Assembly: GCA_049941595.1 (NCBI GenBank)
Contig: JBNFNA010000003.1
Span: forward strand, 280,177 to 344,176
Length of the DNA: 64,000 nt
DNA from: Pasteurella sp049941595
Lineage (GTDB): Bacteria > Pseudomonadota > Gammaproteobacteria > Enterobacterales > Pasteurellaceae
Reading direction: 5' to 3'
Made by a program: the position numbers and the translations under genes. Shown piece by piece: positions 36,224-45,929 of this stretch. Numbering within the stretch: the first letter of the stretch is position 1; each line of letters begins with the position of its first letter. The notes beneath the pieces are model-generated. The model made no database searches. It saw only the letters and a list, made by a program, of their open reading frames with translations, and was not told where the DNA came from.

Positions 36224-36248
36224 AAAGGGGGCTCCAGCCCCTTTTTTA
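36224..36248 (+). terminator. Terminator of the small membrane protein gene
   Basis: AAAGGGG and CCCCTTT form a GC-rich stem followed by TTTTATT, 12 bp after the stop codon. Confidence 0.82.
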
Positions 36249-36278
36249 TTTCGTTTAATTTTTAAATGACTTGCCTTT

Positions 36279-36313
36279 TGATTAATTATGCACAATAATA
36301 GCATAATTAATCA
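36279..36313 (+). promoter_or_regulatory. Tandem ARG boxes forming a perfect inverted repeat before argC
   Basis: TGATTAATTATGC (36279-36291) and GCATAATTAATCA (36301-36313) are exact reverse complements separated by 9 bp. Each overlaps a degenerate ARG box (12/14 and 11/14 matches), and their centres are 21 bp apart, the spacing of paired ArgR boxes. The region lies 38-73 bp before the argC start. Confidence 0.65.
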
Positions 36314-36351
36314 GTTTGTACATTTTATCTTATTGTAAGGCACAATATCAT

Positions 36352-37359
36352 ATGAGAAAAGCAATTATCATCGGGGCAAGCGGATATACAGGGGCTGAAT
36401 TAGCACATATTCTGATCAACCATCCTATATTTGAGCTGGCGGGATTATACGTTTCGAGCCAAAGCCAAGATGCGAATAAAAAGATTTCAGACATTCATCC
36501 ACAGCTCAAACAAGTTGTGGATTTGTCTTTACAGCCTTTGCCAGAAGATTTAACTGCACTTGCACAGCAAACGGATCTCGTCTTTTTAGCCACAGCACAC
36601 GAAGTGAGCCATAATCTTGCCCCAATTTTCCTACAAAATCAATGTAAAGTCTTTGATTTATCAGGGGCATTTCGCGTTAATAATACTGAATTTTATACTC
36701 AATTCTACGGTTTCGAACACCAGCACCCTGAATTACTCAAACAAGCGGTTTATGGTTTAGCGGAATGGAATAGCGAGGAACTTAAACAAACAGATTTAGT
36801 TGCCGTTGCCGGGTGCTACCCAACCGTTTCGCAATTAAGTTTAAAACCATTGATTGAGCAAAATTTATTGGATTTAAACCAATTACCTGTCATTAATGCA
36901 GTTAGTGGTGTAAGCGGTGCGGGTCGTAAAGCTTCACTCACGAGTAGTTTCAACGAAGTGAGCTTAAATGCGTATGGTGTATTTAACCATCGCCACCAGC
37001 CTGAAATTGCAACACACTTAGGTACAGAAGTGATTTTTACCCCACATTTAGGCAATTTTAAACGTGGTATTCTGGCAACAATCACCGCAAAATTAAAAGA
37101 AGGTGTGACAGATGAGCAAATTCGTGCTGCGTATCAACAAGCCTATGAAAATAAACCATTAGTTCGTGTATATGAACAAGGCTTACCAAGCATTAAAGCC
37201 GTTGAATTTACGCCTTATTGCGACATTGGTTTTGCCACAAAAAATGGCCATATCATCATTATAGGTGCGGAAGATAATTTATTAAAAGGTGCAGCCGCTC
37301 AAGCAGTGCAATGTGCCAATATTCGTTATGGTTTTACTGAAACATTAGGATTATTTTAA
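36352..37359 (+). CDS. argC: N-acetyl-gamma-glutamyl-phosphate reductase
   Basis: ArgC (335 residues) reduces N-acetylglutamyl phosphate to the semialdehyde with NADPH. The dinucleotide-binding start KAIIIGASGYTGAELAHIL, the active-site cysteine in VAGCYPTVSQL, and HRHQPEIATHLG are diagnostic. I chose ATG 36352 with TAAGG upstream; longer frames from an upstream TTG overlap the operator region. Its stop abuts the argB start codon, so argCBH is a tight operon. Confidence 0.95.
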   Translation: MRKAIIIGASGYTGAELAHILINHPIFELAGLYVSSQSQDANKKISDIHPQLKQVVDLSLQPLPEDLTALAQQTDLVFLATAHEVSHNLAPIFLQNQCKVFDLSGAFRVNNTEFYTQFYGFEHQHPELLKQAVYGLAEWNSEELKQTDLVAVAGCYPTVSQLSLKPLIEQNLLDLNQLPVINAVSGVSGAGRKASLTSSFNEVSLNAYGVFNHRHQPEIATHLGTEVIFTPHLGNFKRGILATITAKLKEGVTDEQIRAAYQQAYENKPLVRVYEQGLPSIKAVEFTPYCDIGFATKNGHIIIIGAEDNLLKGAAAQAVQCANIRYGFTETLGLF

Positions 37360-38133
37360 ATGAAACCGTTAGTTATAAAATTAGGTGGCGTGTTGCTTGA
37401 TACGCCTGCCGCAATGGAAAATCTATTCACGGCTTTTGCGAATTATCAGAAAAATTTTGACCGCACTTTAGTGATTGTTCACGGTGGCGGATGTATTGTT
37501 GATGAGCTAATGCAACGCCTTGCACTGCCAGTGAAAAAGAAAAATGGTTTGCGTGTTACCCCAAGCGATCAAATCGATATTATTACTGGTGCCTTGGCTG
37601 GTATTGCGAATAAAACATTGGTAGCACAAGCAGCTAAATTTCAGTTAAACCCTGTGGGATTGTGCTTAGCCGATGGCAATATGACAACCGCAATGCAACT
37701 TGATCCGGAACTAGGACACGTTGCCACCGTGATGCCTAAAAACCCAACTTTATTAAACAATTTGCTTGGTGAGGCTTTCTTGCCTATTATTAGCTCAATT
37801 GCAGTAGATAAAAACGGCTTATTAATGAATGTTAACGCAGATCAAGCCGCCACCGCGATTGCCGCTTTAATCAATGCCGACTTAGTGATGTTATCTGATG
37901 TTGACGGTGTGTTAGATGCCAATAAACAGCTTTTGCCAGAATTAAATTCAGCGCAAATTGAACAACTCATTCAAGATAAAGTGATTACCGACGGGATGAT
38001 TGTCAAAGTCAATGCCGCATTAGAAGCAGCGAAAATTTTAAATCGTGGTGTAGATATTGCAAACTGGAAATATCCTGAAAAATTGACCGCACTTTTTGGC
38101 GGTGAAATTATTGGTACAAGAATTAAACCATAA
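37360..38133 (+). CDS. argB: Acetylglutamate kinase
   Basis: ArgB (257 residues) phosphorylates N-acetylglutamate. The amino-acid-kinase motifs are visible: VIKLGGVLLD, VIVHGGGCIVDELM, the substrate loop KKNGLRVTPSDQID, and NVNADQAATAIAALI. It starts immediately after the argC stop codon. Two uptake signals lie inside the coding sequence (37460 and 38086). Confidence 0.95.
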   Translation: MKPLVIKLGGVLLDTPAAMENLFTAFANYQKNFDRTLVIVHGGGCIVDELMQRLALPVKKKNGLRVTPSDQIDIITGALAGIANKTLVAQAAKFQLNPVGLCLADGNMTTAMQLDPELGHVATVMPKNPTLLNNLLGEAFLPIISSIAVDKNGLLMNVNADQAATAIAALINADLVMLSDVDGVLDANKQLLPELNSAQIEQLIQDKVITDGMIVKVNAALEAAKILNRGVDIANWKYPEKLTALFGGEIIGTRIKP

Positions 38134-38151
38134 AGAGAATAAGAGGACATT

Positions 38152-39525
38152 ATGGCACTTTGGGGTGGTCGCTTTACACAAGCGGCAGACAAACGTTTTA
38201 AAGATTTTAACGATTCATTACGTTTTGATTATCGTCTAGCAGAACAAGATATTGAAGGCTCAATCGGTTGGTCAAAAGCATTAGTGAGCGTAGGTGTATT
38301 AACGCAACAAGAACAACAACAATTAGAAGTTGCATTAAATGAATTATTAATTGAAGTGCGCTCAAACCCACAAGCTATTTTGCAAGATGATGCGGAAGAT
38401 ATTCATAGCTGGGTAGAAAGTAAACTGATTGATAAAGTCGGTAATTTAGGTAAAAAATTGCATACTGGCCGCAGCCGTAACGACCAAGTGGCGCTCGACA
38501 TCAAAATGTGGTGTAAACAACGTGTGATCGAATTACAAAGTTCTGTACGTGAATTGCAACGTAAGCTCGTTGAAACCGCTGAAAATACACAACACGCGGT
38601 AATGCCCGGCTATACCCATTTACAACGTGCGCAACCAATAACATTTGCACATTGGTGTATGGCGTATGTCGAAATGCTGGACCGTGATCATTCTCGTTTA
38701 ACTGATGCTTACAGACGTATGGACTCTTGCCCACTTGGTAGTGGTGCCTTAGCAGGTACTGCTTATGCCATTGATCGTGAACAATTAGCACAGGATCTTA
38801 ACTTCAGCTTTGCTACTCGCAATAGCTTGGACAGCGTGTCTGATCGCGACCATATTGTTGAATTGCTTTCTACTGCCTCATTAAGTATGGCTCACCTTTC
38901 ACGTTTCGCAGAAGATATGATTATTTTTAACAGTGGTGAAGCAAACTTTGTTGAACTTTCCGATCGTGTCACATCGGGTTCATCATTAATGCCACAAAAG
39001 AAAAACCCAGATGCGTGTGAACTTATCCGTGGTAAAGCGGGGCGTGTAATGGGTGCGTTAACTGGTATGTTGATGACATTAAAAGGCCTGCCTCTGGCAT
39101 ATAACAAAGATATGCAAGAAGATAAAGAAGGTATTTTTGATGCATTAGACACGTGGCAAGACTGCGTTGATATGGCAGCCCTTGTATTAGACGGTATCCA
39201 AGTCAATGTTGAACGCACTAAAGAAGCAGCACTAAAAGGCTATTCAAATGCAACCGAATTGGCAGATTATCTTGTAGCAAAAGGCGTGCCATTCCGTGAT
39301 TCACATCATATTGTGGGTGAAACTGTGGTCTATGCAATCCAACAACATAAAGCGTTAGAAGCATTAACTGTGGTTGAATTTAAACAATTTAGCGATGTTG
39401 TGGAAGAAGATGTGTATGAGATCCTTTCACTGCAATCTTGTTTAGACAAACGCTGTGCGAAAGGTGGTGTATCCCCATTACGTGTCGCAGAAGCCATTGC
39501 TGACGCAAAAGCACGTTTATCTTAA
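38152..39525 (+). CDS. argH: Argininosuccinate lyase
   Basis: ArgH (457 residues) splits argininosuccinate into arginine and fumarate, the last step of the pathway. The fumarase/aspartase-superfamily signature GSSLMPQKKNPD and the TGRSRNDQVALD and MPGYTHLQRAQP motifs are present. It is 18 bp downstream of argB with AAGAGGAC before the ATG. argG is not in the window. Confidence 0.96.
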   Translation: MALWGGRFTQAADKRFKDFNDSLRFDYRLAEQDIEGSIGWSKALVSVGVLTQQEQQQLEVALNELLIEVRSNPQAILQDDAEDIHSWVESKLIDKVGNLGKKLHTGRSRNDQVALDIKMWCKQRVIELQSSVRELQRKLVETAENTQHAVMPGYTHLQRAQPITFAHWCMAYVEMLDRDHSRLTDAYRRMDSCPLGSGALAGTAYAIDREQLAQDLNFSFATRNSLDSVSDRDHIVELLSTASLSMAHLSRFAEDMIIFNSGEANFVELSDRVTSGSSLMPQKKNPDACELIRGKAGRVMGALTGMLMTLKGLPLAYNKDMQEDKEGIFDALDTWQDCVDMAALVLDGIQVNVERTKEAALKGYSNATELADYLVAKGVPFRDSHHIVGETVVYAIQQHKALEALTVVEFKQFSDVVEEDVYEILSLQSCLDKRCAKGGVSPLRVAEAIADAKARLS

Positions 39526-39576
39526 CTCGTATAACGCACAATAGCACATAAAGTGCGGTTAAATTTTTAGCAAAAT

Positions 39577-39609
39577 AAAAGCGCTTGCAATCAATCCAAG
39601 CGCTTTTTT
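39577..39609. terminator. Terminator after argCBH
   Basis: AAAAGCGCTTG and CAAGCGCTTTT form an 11-bp stem followed by TTTG. It separates argH from the convergent autotransporter gene. Confidence 0.82.
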
Positions 39610-39629
39610 GTTATCTCAAAATGTTTAAA

Positions 39630-40841
39630 TTAGAACGAGTAAGATACACCGCCACCAACTGCAACATTTGAACCCGCCGTACCAAATGACACTTTCACCG
39701 CAGTGCCATTTTCATAATAACGAGATACCCCCACTGCAATCGCATTTTTGCTATCAAAATGCCCTACACCAGCACCAATAGTGGTTTTCCCGGCAACTGC
39801 TGGCACTGGAATATTTGCCATTGCAGCAATGCTTGCAATGCCACGGCTGCTTACATTTCTATTTTCTTGTACAGTATTTTGTAGCTGATGATACTTATAC
39901 TGCAATTTTGCTACATCGTTACGGACTGCTGCGAGATCTTGTGCACTGTTAGCTATATGTTGAACAGTTGCTAATTGAACTGCAGCTAATGCTTGGACTT
40001 TTGTATTTCTATCAGCCGTATTAACTGATGCTGTTTTTTCTTTTTCAGCAACATTTTCTCCCGCTGATTTAGGTTCAACCGCAGTAGTTGGTTCTTCTCC
40101 AACCTTTGCTATTGTTTCAGTTTGTGCTGCGTTACTAGTTTCTTGAGCTTGTTTGATGATCTCTAACTGTTCTTTAGCATTCTCAAGATCCTTTTTTAAT
40201 TGCTCTAACTCTGCACTTTTAATTTCTAAAGCTTTGTTAGCTTTTTCTAGGCTTTGATTTTTTCTTTCAATTTCCTTAGTTTTACTATCAAGTGAAGCAA
40301 TTCTGCTTAAAAGATTTTTATTATTTTCTTCAGCTTTCTTTTTTTCTTCCTGATATTCTTTACTTCTCTCAACTGCCGCATCAGCAACATAATCCAAAGT
40401 ACTATTTACAGTAGTATAAATTTGATTTGGTGTATTTGAGATTAAATTTACAACTGCACCTGGCAAGCTTTTTTCCACTGAAGATTTAATAGCATAAGCA
40501 TTATCTTGAATACCTTTAAAATGAGGTCCAAAATCACCTGATAATTTAATTAATTTTCCTAAATCACCATTTAATAAACTTGCTGTTCCACTTAAGAATG
40601 CACCAAATAAGCCATCAGAAGGATTTACAACTTCTCCACGTAATAATTTGCCAATAATCTCTTTATGTTTATAAGCAACAACAGGCAATTGGGCACTGTG
40701 ATAAACAAGATTACTAACATTTTGAGCAAGATTTTCAGGTGCTTTGGCAGGTTGAGTAGAGGTTGCAGCTGATGCTGAATAAGAGGCTACACTTAAGGCA
40801 ATACAAATTGACAATTTTGTCATAGACGTTACTTTATTCAT
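39630..40841 (-). CDS. Short trimeric autotransporter (YadA-anchor protein)
   Basis: This 403-residue protein has a signal peptide (about 1-25, ending SASA) and an N-terminal region without recognisable YadA head repeats. A charged coiled coil (about 155-235, rich in Lys and Glu) and an Ala/Thr linker follow, then a second helical stalk (about 300-330). The C-terminal YadA anchor (about 331-403) begins SSRGIASIAAMANIPVPAVA and ends GGGVSYSF. Trimeric proteins of this type are surface adhesins or serum-resistance factors. I use ATG 40841, with GAAGGA upstream. No uptake signal lies within the gene. Confidence 0.85.
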   Translation of the reverse strand: MNKVTSMTKLSICIALSVASYSASAATSTQPAKAPENLAQNVSNLVYHSAQLPVVAYKHKEIIGKLLRGEVVNPSDGLFGAFLSGTASLLNGDLGKLIKLSGDFGPHFKGIQDNAYAIKSSVEKSLPGAVVNLISNTPNQIYTTVNSTLDYVADAAVERSKEYQEEKKKAEENNKNLLSRIASLDSKTKEIERKNQSLEKANKALEIKSAELEQLKKDLENAKEQLEIIKQAQETSNAAQTETIAKVGEEPTTAVEPKSAGENVAEKEKTASVNTADRNTKVQALAAVQLATVQHIANSAQDLAAVRNDVAKLQYKYHQLQNTVQENRNVSSRGIASIAAMANIPVPAVAGKTTIGAGVGHFDSKNAIAVGVSRYYENGTAVKVSFGTAGSNVAVGGGVSYSF

Positions 40842-41129
40842 TTTTGTTCCTTCAATTTGAATAAAAAAATTATAAAAATATAATGCTCGCAAGATTATAT
40901 AAGGATGAATTTATTTTTCATCACTAAATAATATAATTTATTTCCAATTGAGCTACTTTTGCTCTACGCGAATAGAATAAAAACAGCAGCGTAAATAAAA
41001 TTTAACAAACAGCACCAATATACAATTGAATTATTAAAATTTAAAAAAGATAAAATATAGAAATAAAATAATATAAAAAAGCCGCAAAGTTGCGGCTTAA
41101 TAAAGATTAATTTGAATAAATATTCAATA
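40842..41129. other. Non-coding gap between autotransporter and nadV
   Basis: These 288 bases are very AT-rich. They hold the autotransporter promoter region and, at 41075-41099, the nadV terminator. I see no open frame, known operator or repeat that I could defend. Confidence 0.6.
41075..41099 (-). terminator. Terminator of nadV
   Basis: AAGCCGCAA and TTGCGGCTT form a 9-bp stem followed on the minus strand by TTTTTT, about 30 bp after the nadV stop. Confidence 0.83.
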
Positions 41130-42533
41130 TTAAGGTTTTAATAAATAACTTTCAGCACGTTTTCTAATAGTGTCAAAATCATCATCCACTAATAATTTTC
41201 CATTAACAAACACAGGGCGTAATTGATTTATTTGATCAGCCAATTGGTTTTGATTAATTGTTTCCCAATGCTCACCTTGCTTAATTAATGCTAATAATCC
41301 TTTTTTCGAACGTTTGGCTTGGCTTGTAATTGGGTCTTTATAAATATCACGCCATTCGCCATCAATTTTGACCGCACTTGCTTTCATTGCCCAGCTCATC
41401 GTATCACGATTAACTTGTTGTAATAGTCCTCCGCCCATACCAAAAGCAACATTCTCAACACTAAAACCGCGCGCCATAATGGCATCAAGGATTTTGCCAA
41501 GAGAATTTATACTAATCCCATCTCCCTGAATAATACGCACGCAATCAGGTAGGACTTTATAGCCTTTGCTATTCACTTTCGTGCCAAATTTTTCCGCTAA
41601 AATTTCTAATGTACGACAAACCACTTCGATGGGATCACCGCTATCTGGGCGAACAACTAACGTACCACCTTTTAATTCCACTAACGCTTTTAACTCACCA
41701 CCCCAAATATTTTCTAAAGCGTTCCAGAGATCGTAACTATCTGATACAACTGCATAAATTTTATTTTCGCCGGCAAATTGCTCAACCATATTACGATAAG
41801 CATCAACTTCTCGATCTTTCCCCCAAGAAGTCATTGTGCTGTGCTCTGCGGCAGGAATTGAAAAAGCAGGCATCGTAGTAGCGTTATACCAACGTCTTGC
41901 TGCCACAAGTGCTGACACACTGTCTGTTCCCATAAAATTCACTAAATGCGCTAAGCCACCTAAAGCTACAGTTTCTAGGCTTGAAGCACCACGCGCACCA
42001 AAATCGTGTAATTTAAAACCAATACTATCCAAACTATCAGCAGATTTTTCTAATGCTGCTTTGATTTTTTGTTTACAGAAATACGATACACTCGCCACAG
42101 TAGAGGGATACCAAATCGCACGTAATAATGCGGTTTCTAAATAGCCAGCTAGCCAGAAAAACTCAGGATCAGTATTTACAATTTGACACACAACATTTCC
42201 GACAGGTAAAACCGTCCCTTCTGGCACTGCCTCAATTTTAATTGGTAATAAGCCTTGATGCTTTTCCAATAAACGTTGCCATCCTTGGCGATTAAACGGA
42301 AGTCCGTGCGCCGTCAGGACAATTTCAGCTTCATCAATATCACTTTGCGTAATTGGTTTAAGTAAATATTCTTTGATAAACGCCTGTAAACCAAAAGAAA
42401 GTACATCAAAGTTTCCAGCACGCGCTTCAATATAATAAGAAATGTATTCTGTATTCGGTGGATATTGCAACCAATGCGATGCTTTGTAACTATCTACATT
42501 TAGCAACAAGTTAGAAAAATTTGATGTATACAT
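41130..42533 (-). CDS. nadV: Nicotinamide phosphoribosyltransferase NadV
   Basis: NadV (467 residues) converts nicotinamide and PRPP to nicotinamide mononucleotide, the step that makes some Pasteurellaceae independent of V factor (NAD). It is homologous to human NAMPT. FGARGASSLETVALGG, MGTDSVSALVAARRWYN, the histidine in IPAAEHSTMTSWGKD (His231), VVRPDSGDP and IIQGDGIS are all conserved and full length. The start ATG 42533 follows GAGG at 8 bases; an in-frame GTG at 42542 is the alternative. It stands alone; no prs neighbour is present. Confidence 0.94.
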   Translation of the reverse strand: MYTSNFSNLLLNVDSYKASHWLQYPPNTEYISYYIEARAGNFDVLSFGLQAFIKEYLLKPITQSDIDEAEIVLTAHGLPFNRQGWQRLLEKHQGLLPIKIEAVPEGTVLPVGNVVCQIVNTDPEFFWLAGYLETALLRAIWYPSTVASVSYFCKQKIKAALEKSADSLDSIGFKLHDFGARGASSLETVALGGLAHLVNFMGTDSVSALVAARRWYNATTMPAFSIPAAEHSTMTSWGKDREVDAYRNMVEQFAGENKIYAVVSDSYDLWNALENIWGGELKALVELKGGTLVVRPDSGDPIEVVCRTLEILAEKFGTKVNSKGYKVLPDCVRIIQGDGISINSLGKILDAIMARGFSVENVAFGMGGGLLQQVNRDTMSWAMKASAVKIDGEWRDIYKDPITSQAKRSKKGLLALIKQGEHWETINQNQLADQINQLRPVFVNGKLLVDDDFDTIRKRAESYLLKP

Positions 42534-42629
42534 TCCAATCACCTCAAATAACCTAGAAATTTTTCGAATATGATATATATCCTTTACAAAAAAGCAATGA
42601 AAAACTTATTGTATTTTAGAGTAGCCTAA

Positions 42630-42697
42630 TAAGAAAAATAAAAGCGCGGTCTATTTTCTATCAGTTTCAAAATCTTAAGAAAATCCACCGCACTTTT
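42630..42697 (-). terminator. Probable terminator of the sialidase gene
   Basis: AAAAGCGCGGT (42640-42650) and ACCGCACTTTT (42687-42697, an uptake signal) pair with one G-U on the minus-strand RNA, and UUUUAUUUUU follows. The loop is long (36 bases). Confidence 0.45.
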
Positions 42698-42722
42698 GAT
42701 GAGATGACGAATAAAAGGTTAA

Positions 42723-45700
42723 TTAAAAGTGATAAGCTGCGCTCACACCTAGCGCATATTGCGCTTTTTTATCAGCTTGTTGCATACCTACATCGGTAGA
42801 TAAGCTCAAGTTAGGCGTAATATTCGCACTTAATTGTGCACTTACATTTAACGTATTTGCTAATTTACCTTGCTTATATGCTACATTATCAACCCAAATT
42901 CCAGCTTTGTTTTGACGATAGAAGTCATAAGAAATATGACCTTTCACCTCAAATTTAGGCAATTTATACGCAACATCCAAGCCAACATTCGTTTTTGTTG
43001 CTTTCAGTTGATTAAAACGAATATCCACATTATGTGCTGTATCACTTAAATTTGAGAGCTTCGTTTGTAAGTAATGTAGCCCAGTATATGGTGTCAAACT
43101 TACACTTTCGTTAATCGCAAAGCGATAGCCAATATCAGCCCCAACATTCACGCTTCGACCTTTCAATGACTCATTCACGCTAGCAATATCACCTTTATGT
43201 GTTTGATAACCCGCAGATACATCAAGCTGAATATGATCTAAAAGTGTTGAATGCCAATTCGCATTTACCCCCCAACTATGGTATTTAGCTTGCGTTTCAC
43301 CATCAATTGCTATTGGCTTAACTTTATATTGCATTTTATTCATCGCAATATAGAGCGCATTACTGTTTTGCGCCGATTGCCACAATTTGCCACCTAACAT
43401 TACGCCTTTGTAATGCGTATCAAAATGGTAACCATAATCAACAAATCCTAAGTTATTCACATATTTTTGTTGACCATCAAGATATTTCACAAAGAGTGAG
43501 CGATCTTTATGTTGTAGCATATCCAACTCTTGCATAAAGCTATGTTGAACTTGATTGCTCACTTGGCCTATTGCAAGGCTGCTACTTAAATAAGAAGCTA
43601 AAACAGGATTCACTAGCGGACGAGCATTAATCACTTTTGGCACAGTTAATGGTGCAACTGTTGATACAGGTCTGCCATCTGCTGTCACTAATTTATTGGT
43701 GATATAAAGTGAATGTGGTGTCGTGGTTGTGCGGAAAACGCTAGGTTGAGGCACAGTTGCGACAGTATAAACATACATTCCATCAGAAATATCGCCATTT
43801 ACTAGCTGAAATTGAGTCGCACCATCATCTTTATAGCTAATAAGCTCTTCACCTTGTGCGTGATAATAGCCCTTGGTATTTGGTTGGAGTTTTTTCTGTA
43901 AGTTGACTTTGACAACAACAGGTTTCCCATTAGCTTCTACATCGTTAATTACTAATTTAGGTGTATTTGTATCAGTGACGTTGAATTGCAAATAGCCAGT
44001 CGCGCCTTTATTTACAACTAATTGATCAATATGTTGTTCAGTGTTCACTTGAACAATACCAGAGTTATTGAGGGTTAATGTCGTAAAGGCTTTATTTTTA
44101 CCATCTTTTGTTTTCTGATCTAAAACTAACAAACCTTCACTGACTTTAATACCCCCTTTACTTTCACCTTCTCCACGCTTAATCGCAACACCATCACCGA
44201 TTTTTTCTAAATTATCACTATCTACATATTTGAAAACTAGAGGTTCTTTTTGGCGAATATCACTAAAGACTTTCCCATCTTTCCAGAAAAATTCCTGCAT
44301 TGCGATTGGGAGGTACATAATAGTTTGGTATTCTGTGCTATTTTCATAAGCTAAACCAATGCTACCATCCCCAAGTTCTGCCATTGAGCTATAAACGTAG
44401 CCATTAGCTTTTCCATTAGATTTTCCTTTACTATAAATATCTCTAACTAACTTAGCTTTGTCCCATTTTATATCACCGTTAGCTTGAACTTCCCCTAAAT
44501 AAATTTTTCCATCCACTCTGCAATCGTCACAAGCATTGCCAACATCTCTACCTGTTTTATAGTATTCTTTAGAAGAGCCTGATAATAGAATGTATTCTTT
44601 ACCATTAATCAATTTGGAATAGCGAATTACTGATATTTGAGAATAAGAATGTGGTATTTCTAAATCTTCAATTTTAGACCATGTATAGCCCCCATTGTGG
44701 GATGTTGCTACTTTTACCTTATCACTAGTATTGCGCATAAATAATTTTATTTGGCCATTATTTAACTCTACTAATTGAGATTCCGTTAATTGCTTACCAC
44801 CATTATCAAAGCTCAATGTTTCAGAAGTTTGCCCCCGCAAATCATCCCTATCATCATTTGGACTTTGCCCCAAGTCCCAGGTTTTACCACCATCTTTACT
44901 AATAATTAATGCTGAAGATTGCCTATTCTGACGGTTGATATAATAAACTGGCAAAAGTAAATTCCCATTCTTAGTTTGAATACCCACACCAGGCCCCGTA
45001 CCAAAGAAACGCATCCAATCTTTTTTCACTTGAGGTGTTAAATCTACAGGATTAGCCCAAGTTTTTCCGTTATCATCGGAATAAGTTAGCCAGAAGTAAG
45101 AAGTGGAAGGTGCAGTGAAGGGTACTGAAGCATTATTACCTGATTTTTTAAGATAAATATTCCCTAATACCTTATTATTTCCATCTAAAACATTACCTAG
45201 GTTTTTATAATTCTTTTCTAAACTTCCTTGAGTGACAACCTTGTAAGCTGTTTTCTGATTATATTTATCAAATACCTCGCCATTTTCCCTTAATGTATAA
45301 GTTGTCTTACCATCTTTCAGCTGAAGATAATATTTACCATCAATGTTTACATATCCACTTCCATATTCAGTTACACCATTATCATCTTTGCCAGATAAAC
45401 CAGTACTTTCAGGAAACATATCTACCGCCAGAAAAATACGTCCATTACGCTTATCTTGAAGCATCTGAGCATCAATTAAAAATGCTGAATTTCTAAAGGT
45501 TCTATCTTTCTCTTTGTTACTTTTTCTAATTCCCCAAGGGTTTATATCTGCTGTTGCAGCAGGTGACTTACCAATATTTTGCGATGCCAAATCCAAAATC
45601 GTCGTAATTTTCCCCCACGTTTTTCCATCATCGTGGCTAATACGGATTGCAGTATCGATATCCCCCCAGTCTCCACGGTGCTGCCAGCGTTTATCTGCTG

Positions 45701-45929
45701 CCGCAATCAACACACCGTCTTTGGTTCTGAGTAAAGAAGGGATTCGCCAGATTGGAACATTGTCACTCCCCTGCTCTTTCAAGCTTTGATGGAATAAAAA
45801 GCTTTCTGTCTGTTCCTTCACTCCAAGACTGTCTTTATCCTTGGGGTCTATCTGGCTGTATGCGAATGTTGATGTTAGTAAAACACTTGAGATAGCAAGT
45901 GTTAAAAGACTAGGGCTAAATTTTTTCAT
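42723..45929 (-). CDS. nanB: Sialidase autotransporter (NanB-like)
   Basis: This 1068-residue surface exo-sialidase has a signal peptide (about 1-25). The catalytic propeller carries the substrate-arginine motif WRIP (61-64) and four Asp boxes: SHDDGKTW (98-105), SDDNGKTW (284-291), SKDGGKTW (344-351) and SHNGGYTW (410-417). A passenger linker follows, and a C-terminal autotransporter beta-barrel (about 800-1068) ends in SAAYHF. Such enzymes release sialic acid from host glycans for nutrition and for decorating the cell. A Cys pair (ACDDC) lies near residue 467. The start is ATG 45929 after GAGG. The symbol reflects resemblance to P. multocida NanB from memory. Confidence 0.88.
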   Translation of the reverse strand: MKKFSPSLLTLAISSVLLTSTFAYSQIDPKDKDSLGVKEQTESFLFHQSLKEQGSDNVPIWRIPSLLRTKDGVLIAAADKRWQHRGDWGDIDTAIRISHDDGKTWGKITTILDLASQNIGKSPAATADINPWGIRKSNKEKDRTFRNSAFLIDAQMLQDKRNGRIFLAVDMFPESTGLSGKDDNGVTEYGSGYVNIDGKYYLQLKDGKTTYTLRENGEVFDKYNQKTAYKVVTQGSLEKNYKNLGNVLDGNNKVLGNIYLKKSGNNASVPFTAPSTSYFWLTYSDDNGKTWANPVDLTPQVKKDWMRFFGTGPGVGIQTKNGNLLLPVYYINRQNRQSSALIISKDGGKTWDLGQSPNDDRDDLRGQTSETLSFDNGGKQLTESQLVELNNGQIKLFMRNTSDKVKVATSHNGGYTWSKIEDLEIPHSYSQISVIRYSKLINGKEYILLSGSSKEYYKTGRDVGNACDDCRVDGKIYLGEVQANGDIKWDKAKLVRDIYSKGKSNGKANGYVYSSMAELGDGSIGLAYENSTEYQTIMYLPIAMQEFFWKDGKVFSDIRQKEPLVFKYVDSDNLEKIGDGVAIKRGEGESKGGIKVSEGLLVLDQKTKDGKNKAFTTLTLNNSGIVQVNTEQHIDQLVVNKGATGYLQFNVTDTNTPKLVINDVEANGKPVVVKVNLQKKLQPNTKGYYHAQGEELISYKDDGATQFQLVNGDISDGMYVYTVATVPQPSVFRTTTTPHSLYITNKLVTADGRPVSTVAPLTVPKVINARPLVNPVLASYLSSSLAIGQVSNQVQHSFMQELDMLQHKDRSLFVKYLDGQQKYVNNLGFVDYGYHFDTHYKGVMLGGKLWQSAQNSNALYIAMNKMQYKVKPIAIDGETQAKYHSWGVNANWHSTLLDHIQLDVSAGYQTHKGDIASVNESLKGRSVNVGADIGYRFAINESVSLTPYTGLHYLQTKLSNLSDTAHNVDIRFNQLKATKTNVGLDVAYKLPKFEVKGHISYDFYRQNKAGIWVDNVAYKQGKLANTLNVSAQLSANITPNLSLSTDVGMQQADKKAQYALGVSAAYHF

